From assembly GCA_031262265.1 (NCBI GenBank), contig JAISIB010000102.1, forward strand, positions 1 through 5,276: 5,276 nt of DNA. The letters are read 5' to 3'. The position numbers were made by a program, and so were the translations under genes. The DNA is from Prevotellaceae bacterium. GTDB taxonomy: Bacteria > Bacteroidota > Bacteroidia > Bacteroidales > Bacteroidaceae. Positions 1 through 4,856 of the stretch are shown here, one piece after another (the first letter of the stretch is position 1; every line of letters begins with the position of its first letter). The notes below the pieces were generated by a model. The model made no database searches. It was not told the origin of the DNA and was given only the letters and a program-made list of their open reading frames with translations.

Positions 1-59
1 CTCGCGGGCTGATCGCTTTGCTGCGACAGCAGGGTTACGCGGTGGTTCCGGTGGAGTGA
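1..59 (+). CDS. C-terminal end of an unidentified protein (5' truncated by the window edge)
   Basis: Reading codons from position 3 gives 18 sense codons followed by TGA at 57-59; the peptide ends ...RQQGYAVVPVE. Of the two other plus frames, one stops at once (TGA at 10-12). The other stays open to a TAA near 120, but its peptide looks less protein-like and it would run into the A/T-rich gap. G/C-rich codon use, followed by an abrupt switch to A/T-rich sequence after 59, supports a real gene end here. The fragment is too short to assign a family. The hydrophobic, GY-containing ending would fit the last strand of an alpha/beta enzyme fold, but that is only an impression. The strong terminator at 227-271 is the first plausible transcription end downstream. 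Confidence 0.5.
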   Translation, partial: RGLIALLRQQGYAVVPVE

Positions 60-94
60 CACCCTGTTTCATTTTTATTACAAAGGTTAAAGTT

Positions 95-119
95 GGCATA
101 TTGATGAACTATGTATGCC
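95..119. repeat. Inverted repeat, 6-bp arms, in gene-free region
   Basis: GGCATA (95-100) and TATGCC (114-119) are perfect reverse complements around a 13-nt loop. Alone this could arise by chance, but it is the first of three inverted repeats between 60 and 260 and would fold in the 3' untranslated RNA of the gene ending at 59. No protein-coding frame explains it. Confidence 0.35.
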
Positions 120-131
120 CTTAATTTGTTA

Positions 132-161
132 TTCTTATAAAGACGAGAGAATTTATAAGAA
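132..161. repeat. Perfect 10-bp inverted repeat (A/T-rich dyad), 10-nt spacer
   Basis: TTCTTATAAA (132-141) and TTTATAAGAA (152-161) are exact reverse complements around the spacer GACGAGAGAA (142-151). No T-run follows on either strand, so it does not look like an intrinsic terminator. It could be a protein-binding dyad or an RNA hairpin in a long 3' untranslated region. There is no recognisable TAnnTTTG box next to it, so an operator role is not supported directly. Confidence 0.6.
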
Positions 162-226
162 GTTACTTGTAATATGATAGAGTGACATGTGGTTTCAATG
201 TTTATTTGAAGTATTCGTGTTTGGTG

Positions 227-271
227 AGAAAGGGGCATTGTTGAAATGCCCCTTTCTTCTTTTTTGTTTTT
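227..271 (+). terminator. Rho-independent terminator, plus strand
   Basis: AGAAAGGGGCATT (227-239) pairs perfectly with AATGCCCCTTTCT (245-257) around a 5-nt GTTGA loop, and is followed by the T-rich tract TCTTCTTTTTTGTTTTT ending at 271. The 13-bp stem with a G/C core and a clear T-tail on the plus strand makes this a strong terminator for transcription entering from the left. The minus-strand gene ending at 284 also runs into it. On that strand the hairpin is followed by non-T sequence, so it is at best a weak stop there, although it could block or stabilise the 3' end of that transcript. Confidence 0.85.
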
Positions 272-283
272 AGGTGTAACTGT

Positions 284-817
284 TTAAAACATAACGGCTA
301 ACAGCAGCGCGAAGCTTCCCTGTTTGGCGTTGTCATACAGTCCGATGAGCGCATAGTCGTAGCCGACGCTTAGTTGTCCGACTCCGTCCAGATCGAAACC
401 TGCTTTGAGGCCTACGCCGGCGTTGAATCGCCGACAATTACCCGCTCCCCCTCCTGAGGAAGTATTTAATCCGTACAGACCGTAGGCGGTGTAACCGCCG
501 GCACTGGCAAAGCATGAGGAATAGCCGCCGTTGATATTCCGACGAATGCCTACATGAATAGGTACTTGTAGGAATAAAGGCCTGTGCGTGCGCTGTGGCG
601 TACGAATTTGGTGCATCGCCAATAAAGCACTTACGTCGAGAAAAGCCCCATGTTCGAGGTAGGGTAGGCCGTACTCCATTTTGGCTCCGGCCTTAAACGT
701 CATGATGCTATCGGTAGCGAAGTTCGCTCCCGCGGCAGCACCCCATCTGACCTCCTGCGCGTGAGTTGTGCATACGCTGAGGCCGATTAAAATTAAAGAA
801 ATAAAGAAAAGCTTCAT
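284..817 (-). CDS. Small secreted outer-membrane beta-barrel protein, function unknown
   Basis: The product is 177 residues. Residues 1-20 form a typical signal peptide: MKLFF start, hydrophobic core FISLILIGLSV, and a THA|QE cleavage site at about 20/21. The mature part alternates polar and hydrophobic residues with many Gly and aromatic residues (for example VGYDYALIGLY near 151-161), and it ends in a terminal Phe (AVMF), as expected for barrels recognised by the BAM machinery. This pattern fits the PorT/OmpX-like outer membrane beta-barrel proteins common in Bacteroidota; no specific function can be given. C102 and C128 are the only mature cysteines and could form a disulfide. The frame is open upstream to 916, but the upstream residues lie inside cdsA and the signal peptide fixes the start at 817. 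The gene lies 55 nt downstream of cdsA with no visible promoter or terminator between, so it is probably the last gene of that operon. Confidence 0.8.
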   Translation of the reverse strand: MKLFFISLILIGLSVCTTHAQEVRWGAAAGANFATDSIMTFKAGAKMEYGLPYLEHGAFLDVSALLAMHQIRTPQRTHRPLFLQVPIHVGIRRNINGGYSSCFASAGGYTAYGLYGLNTSSGGGAGNCRRFNAGVGLKAGFDLDGVGQLSVGYDYALIGLYDNAKQGSFALLLAVMF

Positions 818-872
818 GTGAGGAATAAAATTTGTGATTATCAGTTGAGTATGTCGTTTTAGATAGTTAGAT

Positions 873-1658
873 TCATGTAACCAGATATAGATAGAGTACG
901 GCCGCCGGAATGGCAAGTAGCGAACTATCGAAGCGGTCGAGTATACCGCCGTGTCCGGGCAGGAAATTGCCGGAGTCTTTGATGTTCAGCTTTCGTTTGA
1001 GTAGCGATTCGACCAAGTCTCCCCACGTCCCGAAGATGACGACGATCACCGAAAGCCCAATCCATTGCATAACACTGAGCAGTTCGGGGAACACGCTGTA
1101 AAAAACGACGGCGGAAATCATGGCGAAAGCAGCTCCTCCGCAGGTTCCTTCCCATGATTTCTTCGGGGAGATACGTTGGAAGAGCGGCGTCTTGCCGACG
1201 AGGGAGCCTACGCAATAGGCACCGGTATCGTTGAGCCAAATGAAGACGAAGACGGCCAGCGGCAAGGCGTAGTGAGGCGTATGGCGCGTCAGTACGTTGA
1301 CGAGTGCCAATGGCAAGGCTATATATAATTGGGTAAGAGCGATGAATGCCCAGTTCTCTATCGCATGCTCCTGTCTGCGATAGAGTTCGGCAATGAACAG
1401 TATGAGGATGAACACGGCGTACACGACCATCCAACGTTCGTTGTCGAGGCCGAAAGCGAGCAATGCGCCCGACAGGCAAAGGGCGGAAGGCAAGGATGTG
1501 CGTCCCGACTGGTCGATAAGCAGGGAGAACTCCCTAATCATGAGCAGGGAAATCAGTGCGAAGAGATACATGCACGTATCCGTGCTCCACGTAATACCGA
1601 CTACCAGTACTGCTACGAACAAAATACCGGAGAGCGTTCGTTCGATGAAGTTGTTCAC
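873..1658 (-). CDS. cdsA: Phosphatidate cytidylyltransferase (CDP-diacylglycerol synthase)
   Basis: CdsA is an integral inner-membrane enzyme that makes CDP-diacylglycerol and pyrophosphate from phosphatidic acid and CTP, the branch point to phosphatidylethanolamine and other phospholipids. The 261-residue product is strongly hydrophobic, with several membrane segments (for example about 10-25, 30-45, 79-91, 131-143 and 199-210). The C-terminal family signature is complete at 218-244: SLLKR, then KDSG, LPGHGG and DRFD, which carry the acidic metal-binding and catalytic residues. A second conserved stretch, WLNDTGAY (141-148) followed by SPKKSWEGT (164-172), is also family-typical. The start is GTG at 1658-1656, overlapping the ftsH stop in a GTGA arrangement; the MNNFIERTLSG N-terminus matches the usual start of the family, so translational coupling to ftsH is likely. 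No internal truncation or frameshift is seen. Confidence 0.95.
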   Translation of the reverse strand: MNNFIERTLSGILFVAVLVVGITWSTDTCMYLFALISLLMIREFSLLIDQSGRTSLPSALCLSGALLAFGLDNERWMVVYAVFILILFIAELYRRQEHAIENWAFIALTQLYIALPLALVNVLTRHTPHYALPLAVFVFIWLNDTGAYCVGSLVGKTPLFQRISPKKSWEGTCGGAAFAMISAVVFYSVFPELLSVMQWIGLSVIVVIFGTWGDLVESLLKRKLNIKDSGNFLPGHGGILDRFDSSLLAIPAAVLYLYLVT

Positions 1659-3655
1659 GCTTTCTCTGTTTTTTGTTCGTTAGATTCTTTGGTATGTTTC
1701 TCTTTATCCTGTTCGCCCATGATTTCTTCCGAGCGGGATGCCCACGGCCGTTTACCGAAAATATGTTCTACGTCTTCGGCGAAGATCACTTCCTTATCAA
1801 TGAGAAGCTGCGCGAGTTGTGCATGCTGTTCCTTGTGTTCGGAGAGTATTTGCTTGGCGCGGTTGTACTGTTCGTTTACCATGTTCTTCACCTCTTCGTC
1901 AATCATCTCGGCGGTCTTGTCGCTGTACGGTTTGACGAACGAGTAGTCGTCGTTGCTGTAATAGCATAGGTTGGGTAGCTTGTCGCTCATGCCCAGATAG
2001 GCTATCATACCGAAGGCTTGCTTGGTGACGCGTTCGAGATCGTTCATCGCTCCGGTAGATATGTGCCCGAGGAACAAATCTTCGGCAGCACGTCCGCCTA
2101 ACGTGGCGCACATCTCGTCCAACATCTGTTCTTTGGTAGTGATTTGTCGCTCTTCCGGCAAGTACCAAGCGGCACCTAAGGCGCGTCCGCGCGGTACGAT
2201 GGTCACTTTCACGAGCGGGTTGGCATACTCCAAGAGCCACGAGATGCTGGCATGTCCGGCTTCGTGCAAGGCAATGGAACGACGTTCGCCTTCGGTGGTG
2301 ATTTTGCTTTTCTTTTCCAGTCCGCCGACGATGCGGTCGACTGCATCCAGAAAGTCTTGTTTGCCGACAAATTTCTTACCGTGACGGGCGGCTATCAATG
2401 CCGCTTCGTTGCACACGTTGGCGATGTCGGCACCCGAAAATCCGGGCGTCTGTCTGGCCAACAGGTCAATGTCGACGGTGTTGTCTATCTTGATGGGGCG
2501 TAAATGTACGCCGAATACTTCCTTACGTTCGTTCAGGTCTGGCAGGTCGACGTGTATCTGTCGGTCGAAGCGTCCGGCACGGAGCAATGCTTTGTCCAAA
2601 ACGTCCACGCGATTGGTGGCCGCCAGAATGATAATACCGCTGTTGGAGCCGAATCCGTCCATTTCCGTCAATAGTTGGTTCAGCGTGTTCTCCCGTTCGT
2701 CGTTACCGCCGATGCTGGGATTCTTACCGCGTGCACGACCGACGGCGTCTATCTCGTCGATGAAGACGATACACGGAGCTTTCTCTTTGGCTTGCTTGAA
2801 CAGGTCGCGTACGCGCGAAGCACCGACCCCGACGAACATTTCTACGAAGTCTGATCCGGCCAGTGAGAAAAACGGCACGTTGGCTTCGCCGGCTACGGCT
2901 TTGGCCAGCAGTGTCTTACCTGTACCCGGAGGGCCTACCAACAAGGCTCCCTTGGGTATCTTTCCGCCCAAGTCGGTAAACTTCTGGGGCGACTTCAAGA
3001 ACTCGACGATTTCTTCCACTTCTTGCTTGGCTTCGGCTTGTCCGGCTACGTCCTTAAAGGTGATGTGCGATATGTTGCTGCCGCCTTTCTCAAAGAGTTG
3101 GGCTTTCGACTTGCCGACGCTGAACAATCCGCCGCCGATAGAACCTCCGCCACCCATGCGGCGCATGAAGAACATCCACAGACCGAATATCACGATGAAC
3201 GGCAGGGCGTTCAAGAGGAACATGGTGAAGTAGTTGCCTTTCTCTTTCGATACGATCTGTCCGTCGAAGTGTCCGGCGTCTTTCTCCTTTTGTAGAAACT
3301 CGTCCAAGCCTTGCAGGGTGAGCGATTTGGTGACAACGACCGGATTACGTCCGGCCTCTTCGGCCTTATCTTTGAAGACGTCTTTGACGTGGTCGGGCTT
3401 GATGTAAGACTCTATCGTGCGGTCGTCATAAGCTACGACCTTACTGATATATCCTTGCCGGATATAGGTCTGCCACTCATTGTACGAGATCTCTTGGTTG
3501 ATACCAGATCCTCCCTCATTGGTCATATACAACGCAATCAACATGATGGCAATAATCATGTACATCAGGTTGAGATTGAACTTCGGACGAAATGACCGGT
3601 TGTTCGGAGCGTTGTTGTTACCCTTGTTCGGAATATTATTTTTCTGTTCTTCCAT
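1655..3655 (-). CDS. ftsH: ATP-dependent zinc metalloprotease FtsH
   Basis: FtsH is a membrane-anchored hexameric AAA+ protease that extracts and degrades misassembled membrane proteins and selected regulators. The product is 666 residues: an Asn/Lys-rich N-terminus (1-28), TM1 (about 29-45), a periplasmic domain (about 46-142), TM2 (about 143-163), a Gly-rich linker (168-176), the AAA+ domain and the M41 peptidase domain. Visible motifs are Walker A GPPGTGKT (241-248), pore loop MFVG (273-276), Walker B IVFIDEID (296-303), second region of homology from ATNR (346-349) with arginine fingers R359 and R362, zinc site HEAGH (464-468), and third ligand D539 in GAMNDLERVT. A charged Glu/Lys tail follows residue 640. 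The frame is open upstream to 3796, but those 47 residues overlap rsfS out of frame and are unlike FtsH, so ATG 3655 is the start. It lies 17 nt after rsfS and overlaps cdsA by 4 nt. All catalytic residues are present. Confidence 0.98.
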   Translation of the reverse strand: MEEQKNNIPNKGNNNAPNNRSFRPKFNLNLMYMIIAIMLIALYMTNEGGSGINQEISYNEWQTYIRQGYISKVVAYDDRTIESYIKPDHVKDVFKDKAEEAGRNPVVVTKSLTLQGLDEFLQKEKDAGHFDGQIVSKEKGNYFTMFLLNALPFIVIFGLWMFFMRRMGGGGSIGGGLFSVGKSKAQLFEKGGSNISHITFKDVAGQAEAKQEVEEIVEFLKSPQKFTDLGGKIPKGALLVGPPGTGKTLLAKAVAGEANVPFFSLAGSDFVEMFVGVGASRVRDLFKQAKEKAPCIVFIDEIDAVGRARGKNPSIGGNDERENTLNQLLTEMDGFGSNSGIIILAATNRVDVLDKALLRAGRFDRQIHVDLPDLNERKEVFGVHLRPIKIDNTVDIDLLARQTPGFSGADIANVCNEAALIAARHGKKFVGKQDFLDAVDRIVGGLEKKSKITTEGERRSIALHEAGHASISWLLEYANPLVKVTIVPRGRALGAAWYLPEERQITTKEQMLDEMCATLGGRAAEDLFLGHISTGAMNDLERVTKQAFGMIAYLGMSDKLPNLCYYSNDDYSFVKPYSDKTAEMIDEEVKNMVNEQYNRAKQILSEHKEQHAQLAQLLIDKEVIFAEDVEHIFGKRPWASRSEEIMGEQDKEKHTKESNEQKTEKA

Positions 3656-3672
3656 ACGTGTGTCTTGTTTGC

Positions 3673-4032
3673 TTAATCCAGATCGGGGACGGTTTTCAGT
3701 CCGGCATCCGCCCAGAGTGTCTCCAAACTGTAATACTGGCGCGGTTCGGGCAAGAAGACGTGTACGAGCACGTCGGCATAATCCATCGCTACCCACTCTG
3801 CGTTGCGTAGGCCGTCGATGGAGGAGGGACGCAACCGGTGTTCGTTGCGCACCGTTTCGCGTACCGATTCTACAATCGCCGCCACCTGACTGGGAGTATT
3901 CCCTTGGCAGACGACAAAATATTTACAAATGGTATCACCGATATTCGTTAGATCGGCTACGATGATTCCTTTTCCCTTTTTCTCTTGGATTCCTTTGGTA
4001 ATGGCGTCTATTAATGCTTTTTGTTCGTTCAT
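3673..4032 (-). CDS. rsfS: Ribosome silencing factor RsfS (YbeB/Iojap family)
   Basis: RsfS binds ribosomal protein uL14 on the large subunit, blocks subunit joining and lowers translation during starvation or slow growth; it is also linked to late large-subunit assembly. The 119-residue product has the usual family length and a full set of conserved blocks: DLTNIGDTICKYFVVCQG (27-44) followed by NTPSQVAAI (45-53), and GLRNAEWVAMDYADVLVHVF (74-93) followed by LPEPRQYYSLETLWADA (94-110). The last block is highly diagnostic. It is the first gene of the minus-strand cluster, about 50 nt downstream of a predicted promoter. The start at 4032 is supported by the canonical MNEQKALIDAI N-terminus. 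There is no Shine-Dalgarno sequence; the leader is A-rich. A near-copy of the start region lies 21 nt upstream in the same frame but is cut off by a TAA codon. Confidence 0.95.
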   Translation of the reverse strand: MNEQKALIDAITKGIQEKKGKGIIVADLTNIGDTICKYFVVCQGNTPSQVAAIVESVRETVRNEHRLRPSSIDGLRNAEWVAMDYADVLVHVFLPEPRQYYSLETLWADAGLKTVPDLD

Positions 4033-4057
4033 TAATTATTTTTCTTCGTTCATTAAT
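4024..4057 (-). repeat. 21-nt tandem duplication of the rsfS start region, creating a 5-codon minicistron
   Basis: The plus-strand 13-mer TTCGTTCATTAAT occurs at 4024-4036 and again at 4045-4057, a period of 21 nt. On the minus strand this places a second ATG at 4053. It reads ATG AAC GAA GAA AAA TAA (4053-4036, peptide MNEEK), and then, after only TTA, comes the real rsfS ATG at 4032, which reads MNEQK. The copies are in the same frame, separated by the TAA. The duplication is plain in the sequence; whether the short frame is translated or affects rsfS is inference. Confidence 0.75.
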
Positions 4058-4092
4058 CAATTATCAAATAGAGTTATTTGAAAAATTCGGTG

Positions 4093-4100
4093 CAAAGATA
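4093..4100 (-). promoter_or_regulatory. Predicted promoter -7 box for the rsfS-ftsH-cdsA-OMP operon
   Basis: On the minus strand positions 4100 to 4093 read TATCTTTG, a perfect match to the Bacteroidota -7 consensus TAnnTTTG. Transcription would begin near 4088-4084, leaving a leader of about 50 nt that includes the five-codon minicistron. No exact TTTG -33 element is seen; only a T-rich stretch (minus strand 4122-4115, TGTTTTTC) lies upstream, a few bases closer than usual. Confidence 0.65.
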
Positions 4101-4123
4101 CGAAAATGTACTTAGAAAAACAT

Positions 4124-4131
4124 TACCTTTG
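4124..4131 (+). promoter_or_regulatory. Predicted promoter -7 box for tRNA-Gln
   Basis: TACCTTTG at 4124-4131 matches TAnnTTTG perfectly and lies 14 nt before the first base of the mature tRNA, giving a short 5' leader for RNase P to remove. No clear TTTG -33 element is visible; the expected place is occupied by the -7 box of the divergent rsfS promoter. The box and its flank (TACCTTTGCC) match the cdd promoter at 4345. Confidence 0.7.
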
Positions 4132-4145
4132 CCGTCGAAAAGAAT

Positions 4146-4216
4146 TGGGCTATGGTGTAATGGTAACACTTCAGATTCTGGTCCTGACTTTCCAGGTTCG
4201 AATCCTGGTAGCCCAA
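4146..4216 (+). tRNA. tRNA-Gln, anticodon CUG
   Basis: A complete 71-nt cloverleaf can be drawn. The acceptor stem TGGGCTA (4146-4152) pairs with TAGCCCA (4209-4215), with discriminator A at 4216. The D stem is GTG/CAC (4155-4157 with 4167-4169). The anticodon stem is 4171-4175 with 4183-4187 around loop TTCTGGT, placing CTG at 4178-4180. The T stem CCAGG/CCTGG (4192-4196 with 4204-4208) encloses TTCGAAT. The U1-A72 pair is a usual feature of tRNA-Gln. CCA is not encoded (CTC follows), so it must be added enzymatically. Tip pair 31-39 of the anticodon stem is A-C, not Watson-Crick. It is a single-gene unit between its own promoter and terminator; no partial copy of its 3' end, which might mark an integrated element, is present. 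Confidence 0.96.
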
Positions 4217-4295
4217 CTCCTGTATAGTACATAACATGATATGAATTCAACGAATTTGTGTTTTTTCATTATTACAATGAATTATGTAATAGATG

Positions 4296-4330
4296 AGTGA
4301 AGGCGTCCGTGAGGATGCCTTCATTATTTT
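4296..4330 (+). terminator. Rho-independent terminator after tRNA-Gln
   Basis: TGAAGGCGTCC (4298-4308) pairs with GGATGCCTTCA (4313-4323), 11 bp with one G-U pair, capped by a GTGA (GNRA-type) tetraloop at 4309-4312. Two further pairs (A4296-T4325 and G4297-T4324) extend the stem. The tail TTATTTT runs to 4330. It lies about 80 nt past the tRNA 3' end and just before the cdd promoter, separating the two units. The sequence between the tRNA and the hairpin (4217-4295) is A/T-rich with no gene. Confidence 0.8.
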
Positions 4331-4344
4331 AAAGGAGTTTTTGC

Positions 4345-4352
4345 TACCTTTG
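4345..4352 (+). promoter_or_regulatory. Predicted promoter -7 box for cdd
   Basis: TACCTTTG (4345-4352) is a perfect TAnnTTTG match. Initiation would be expected around 4356-4362, so the leader before the first in-frame ATGs (4368 and 4374) is only about 6-18 nt, with no Shine-Dalgarno sequence. The expected -33 zone falls on the tail of the preceding terminator, where no exact TTTG is seen. Confidence 0.65.
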
Positions 4353-4373
4353 CCTGCAAAATAACGAATGATT

Positions 4374-4856
4374 ATGGAACATTTGGCTATCTGCACCGAT
4401 ATGAAGGTGTATTCTTACGATGAACTGACGGCGGACGACCGTGCGCTGATTGAAGCTGCCAAGGCGGCTACGGCTACCAGCTATGTGCCTTACTCTCACT
4501 TTTCGGTGGGGGCGGCCGCCCGTTTGAAAGACGGTACGGTGGTGAGCGGAAGCAATCAGGAGAATGCGGCATATCCGTCGGGATTGTGCGCCGAACGGAC
4601 GACGTTGTTCTATGCTAATGCGCAATATCCGAACATGCCGGTAGAGACGTTGGCGGTGGCGGCGCGCACGGAGAAGGACTTTATAGCCGATCCGATACCT
4701 CCTTGCGGCGCGTGCCGGCAAGTGATGTTGGAAGTGGAGAATCGTTACGGACAGTCGATGCGCGTATTGTTGTATGGGCGCGACCGAATCTACGAAATAG
4801 AAAAAGCGGCAAACCTGTTGCCGCTCTCCTTTAATAGTGCTTCGATGGAAGATTAG
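4374..4856 (+). CDS. cdd: Cytidine deaminase (short, zinc-dependent type)
   Basis: Cdd hydrolyses cytidine and deoxycytidine to uridine and deoxyuridine plus ammonia in cytoplasmic pyrimidine salvage. Counted from ATG 4374 the product is 160 residues. The zinc site is complete: C72 and catalytic E74 in GLCAERT, then C111 and C114 in PPCGACRQ. The substrate-binding block GSNQENAAYPSG, with N61 and E63, and the YSHFSVGAA strand are also present. Three cysteine ligands indicate the homotetrameric short-chain type. The start is uncertain: ATG codons at 4368, 4374 and 4401 are in frame. 4374 gives a ten-residue lead-in before KVYSYDEL that fits what I recall of Bacteroides relatives; 4368 adds only MI; 4401 would trim the lead-in. 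The gene has its own promoter. It converges on ridA, its TAG (4854-4856) overlapping the ridA stop, and its last codons contain a hairpin that probably ends the ridA transcript. Confidence 0.95.
   Translation: MEHLAICTDMKVYSYDELTADDRALIEAAKAATATSYVPYSHFSVGAAARLKDGTVVSGSNQENAAYPSGLCAERTTLFYANAQYPNMPVETLAVAARTEKDFIADPIPPCGACRQVMLEVENRYGQSMRVLLYGRDRIYEIEKAANLLPLSFNSASMED
4794..4825 (-). terminator. Probable ridA terminator embedded in the 3' end of cdd
   Basis: AGCGGCAA (4805-4812) and TTGCCGCT (4818-4825) are perfect 8-bp arms around a 5-nt loop. On the minus strand the hairpin is followed by TTTTTCTATTTC (4804-4793), a good U-tract, so the arrangement is a rho-independent terminator for ridA, 28 nt past its stop codon. 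On the plus strand only CTCCTTTAATAG follows, a poor tail, so termination of cdd here is less likely. The sequence also encodes the KAANLLPL segment of cytidine deaminase. Confidence 0.7.

Noticed and set aside
35..238. 67-codon minus-strand frame in the gene-free stretch
   Set aside because: It overlaps the end of the left-hand gene, crosses both inverted repeats and part of the terminator, has no signal or domain, and no promoter box was found upstream.
187..273. 28-codon plus-strand frame starting MWFQC
   Set aside because: Its second half is the terminator hairpin and T-tract, which explains the Phe/Leu-rich ending; no start signal.
758..817. Lipoprotein signal (LSVC at residues 13-16 of the barrel protein)
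   Set aside because: Val directly before the Cys does not fit a lipobox, and a normal signal peptidase I site THA|QE follows four residues later.
818..916. 33-residue N-terminal extension of the barrel protein
   Set aside because: It would bury the signal peptide and overlaps the cdsA 3' end; ATG 817 gives a standard signal sequence.
1329..1946. 205-codon plus-strand frame spanning the cdsA/ftsH junction
   Set aside because: Antisense to two well-supported genes, Cys/Ser-rich translation, no promoter or start signal.
2409..3233. 274-codon open frame on the plus strand
   Set aside because: It lies antisense inside ftsH, whose AAA+ and protease motifs are intact; the translation is Ser/Pro/Arg-rich with no recognisable domain, so it is a by-product of ftsH codon use.
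3656..3796. 47-residue N-terminal extension of ftsH
   Set aside because: It overlaps the conserved C-terminus of rsfS in another frame, is Arg-rich and unlike FtsH, while MEEQKNN leads directly into the first membrane segment.
3480..3965. 161-codon plus-strand frame over ftsH and rsfS
   Set aside because: Antisense to conserved coding sequence; Arg-rich translation typical of a shadow frame.
4146..4216. tRNA gene as an integration site for a mobile element
   Set aside because: No integrase gene and no duplicated 3' tRNA segment occur in the window; neighbouring genes on both sides are housekeeping.
4242..4266. Small hairpin AATTC-AAC-GAATT followed by TGTGTTTTTT after tRNA-Gln
   Set aside because: Only five A/T-rich pairs with a 3-nt loop and a broken T-tract; too weak to call as a terminator beside the strong hairpin at 4296-4330, though it may contribute to 3' processing.
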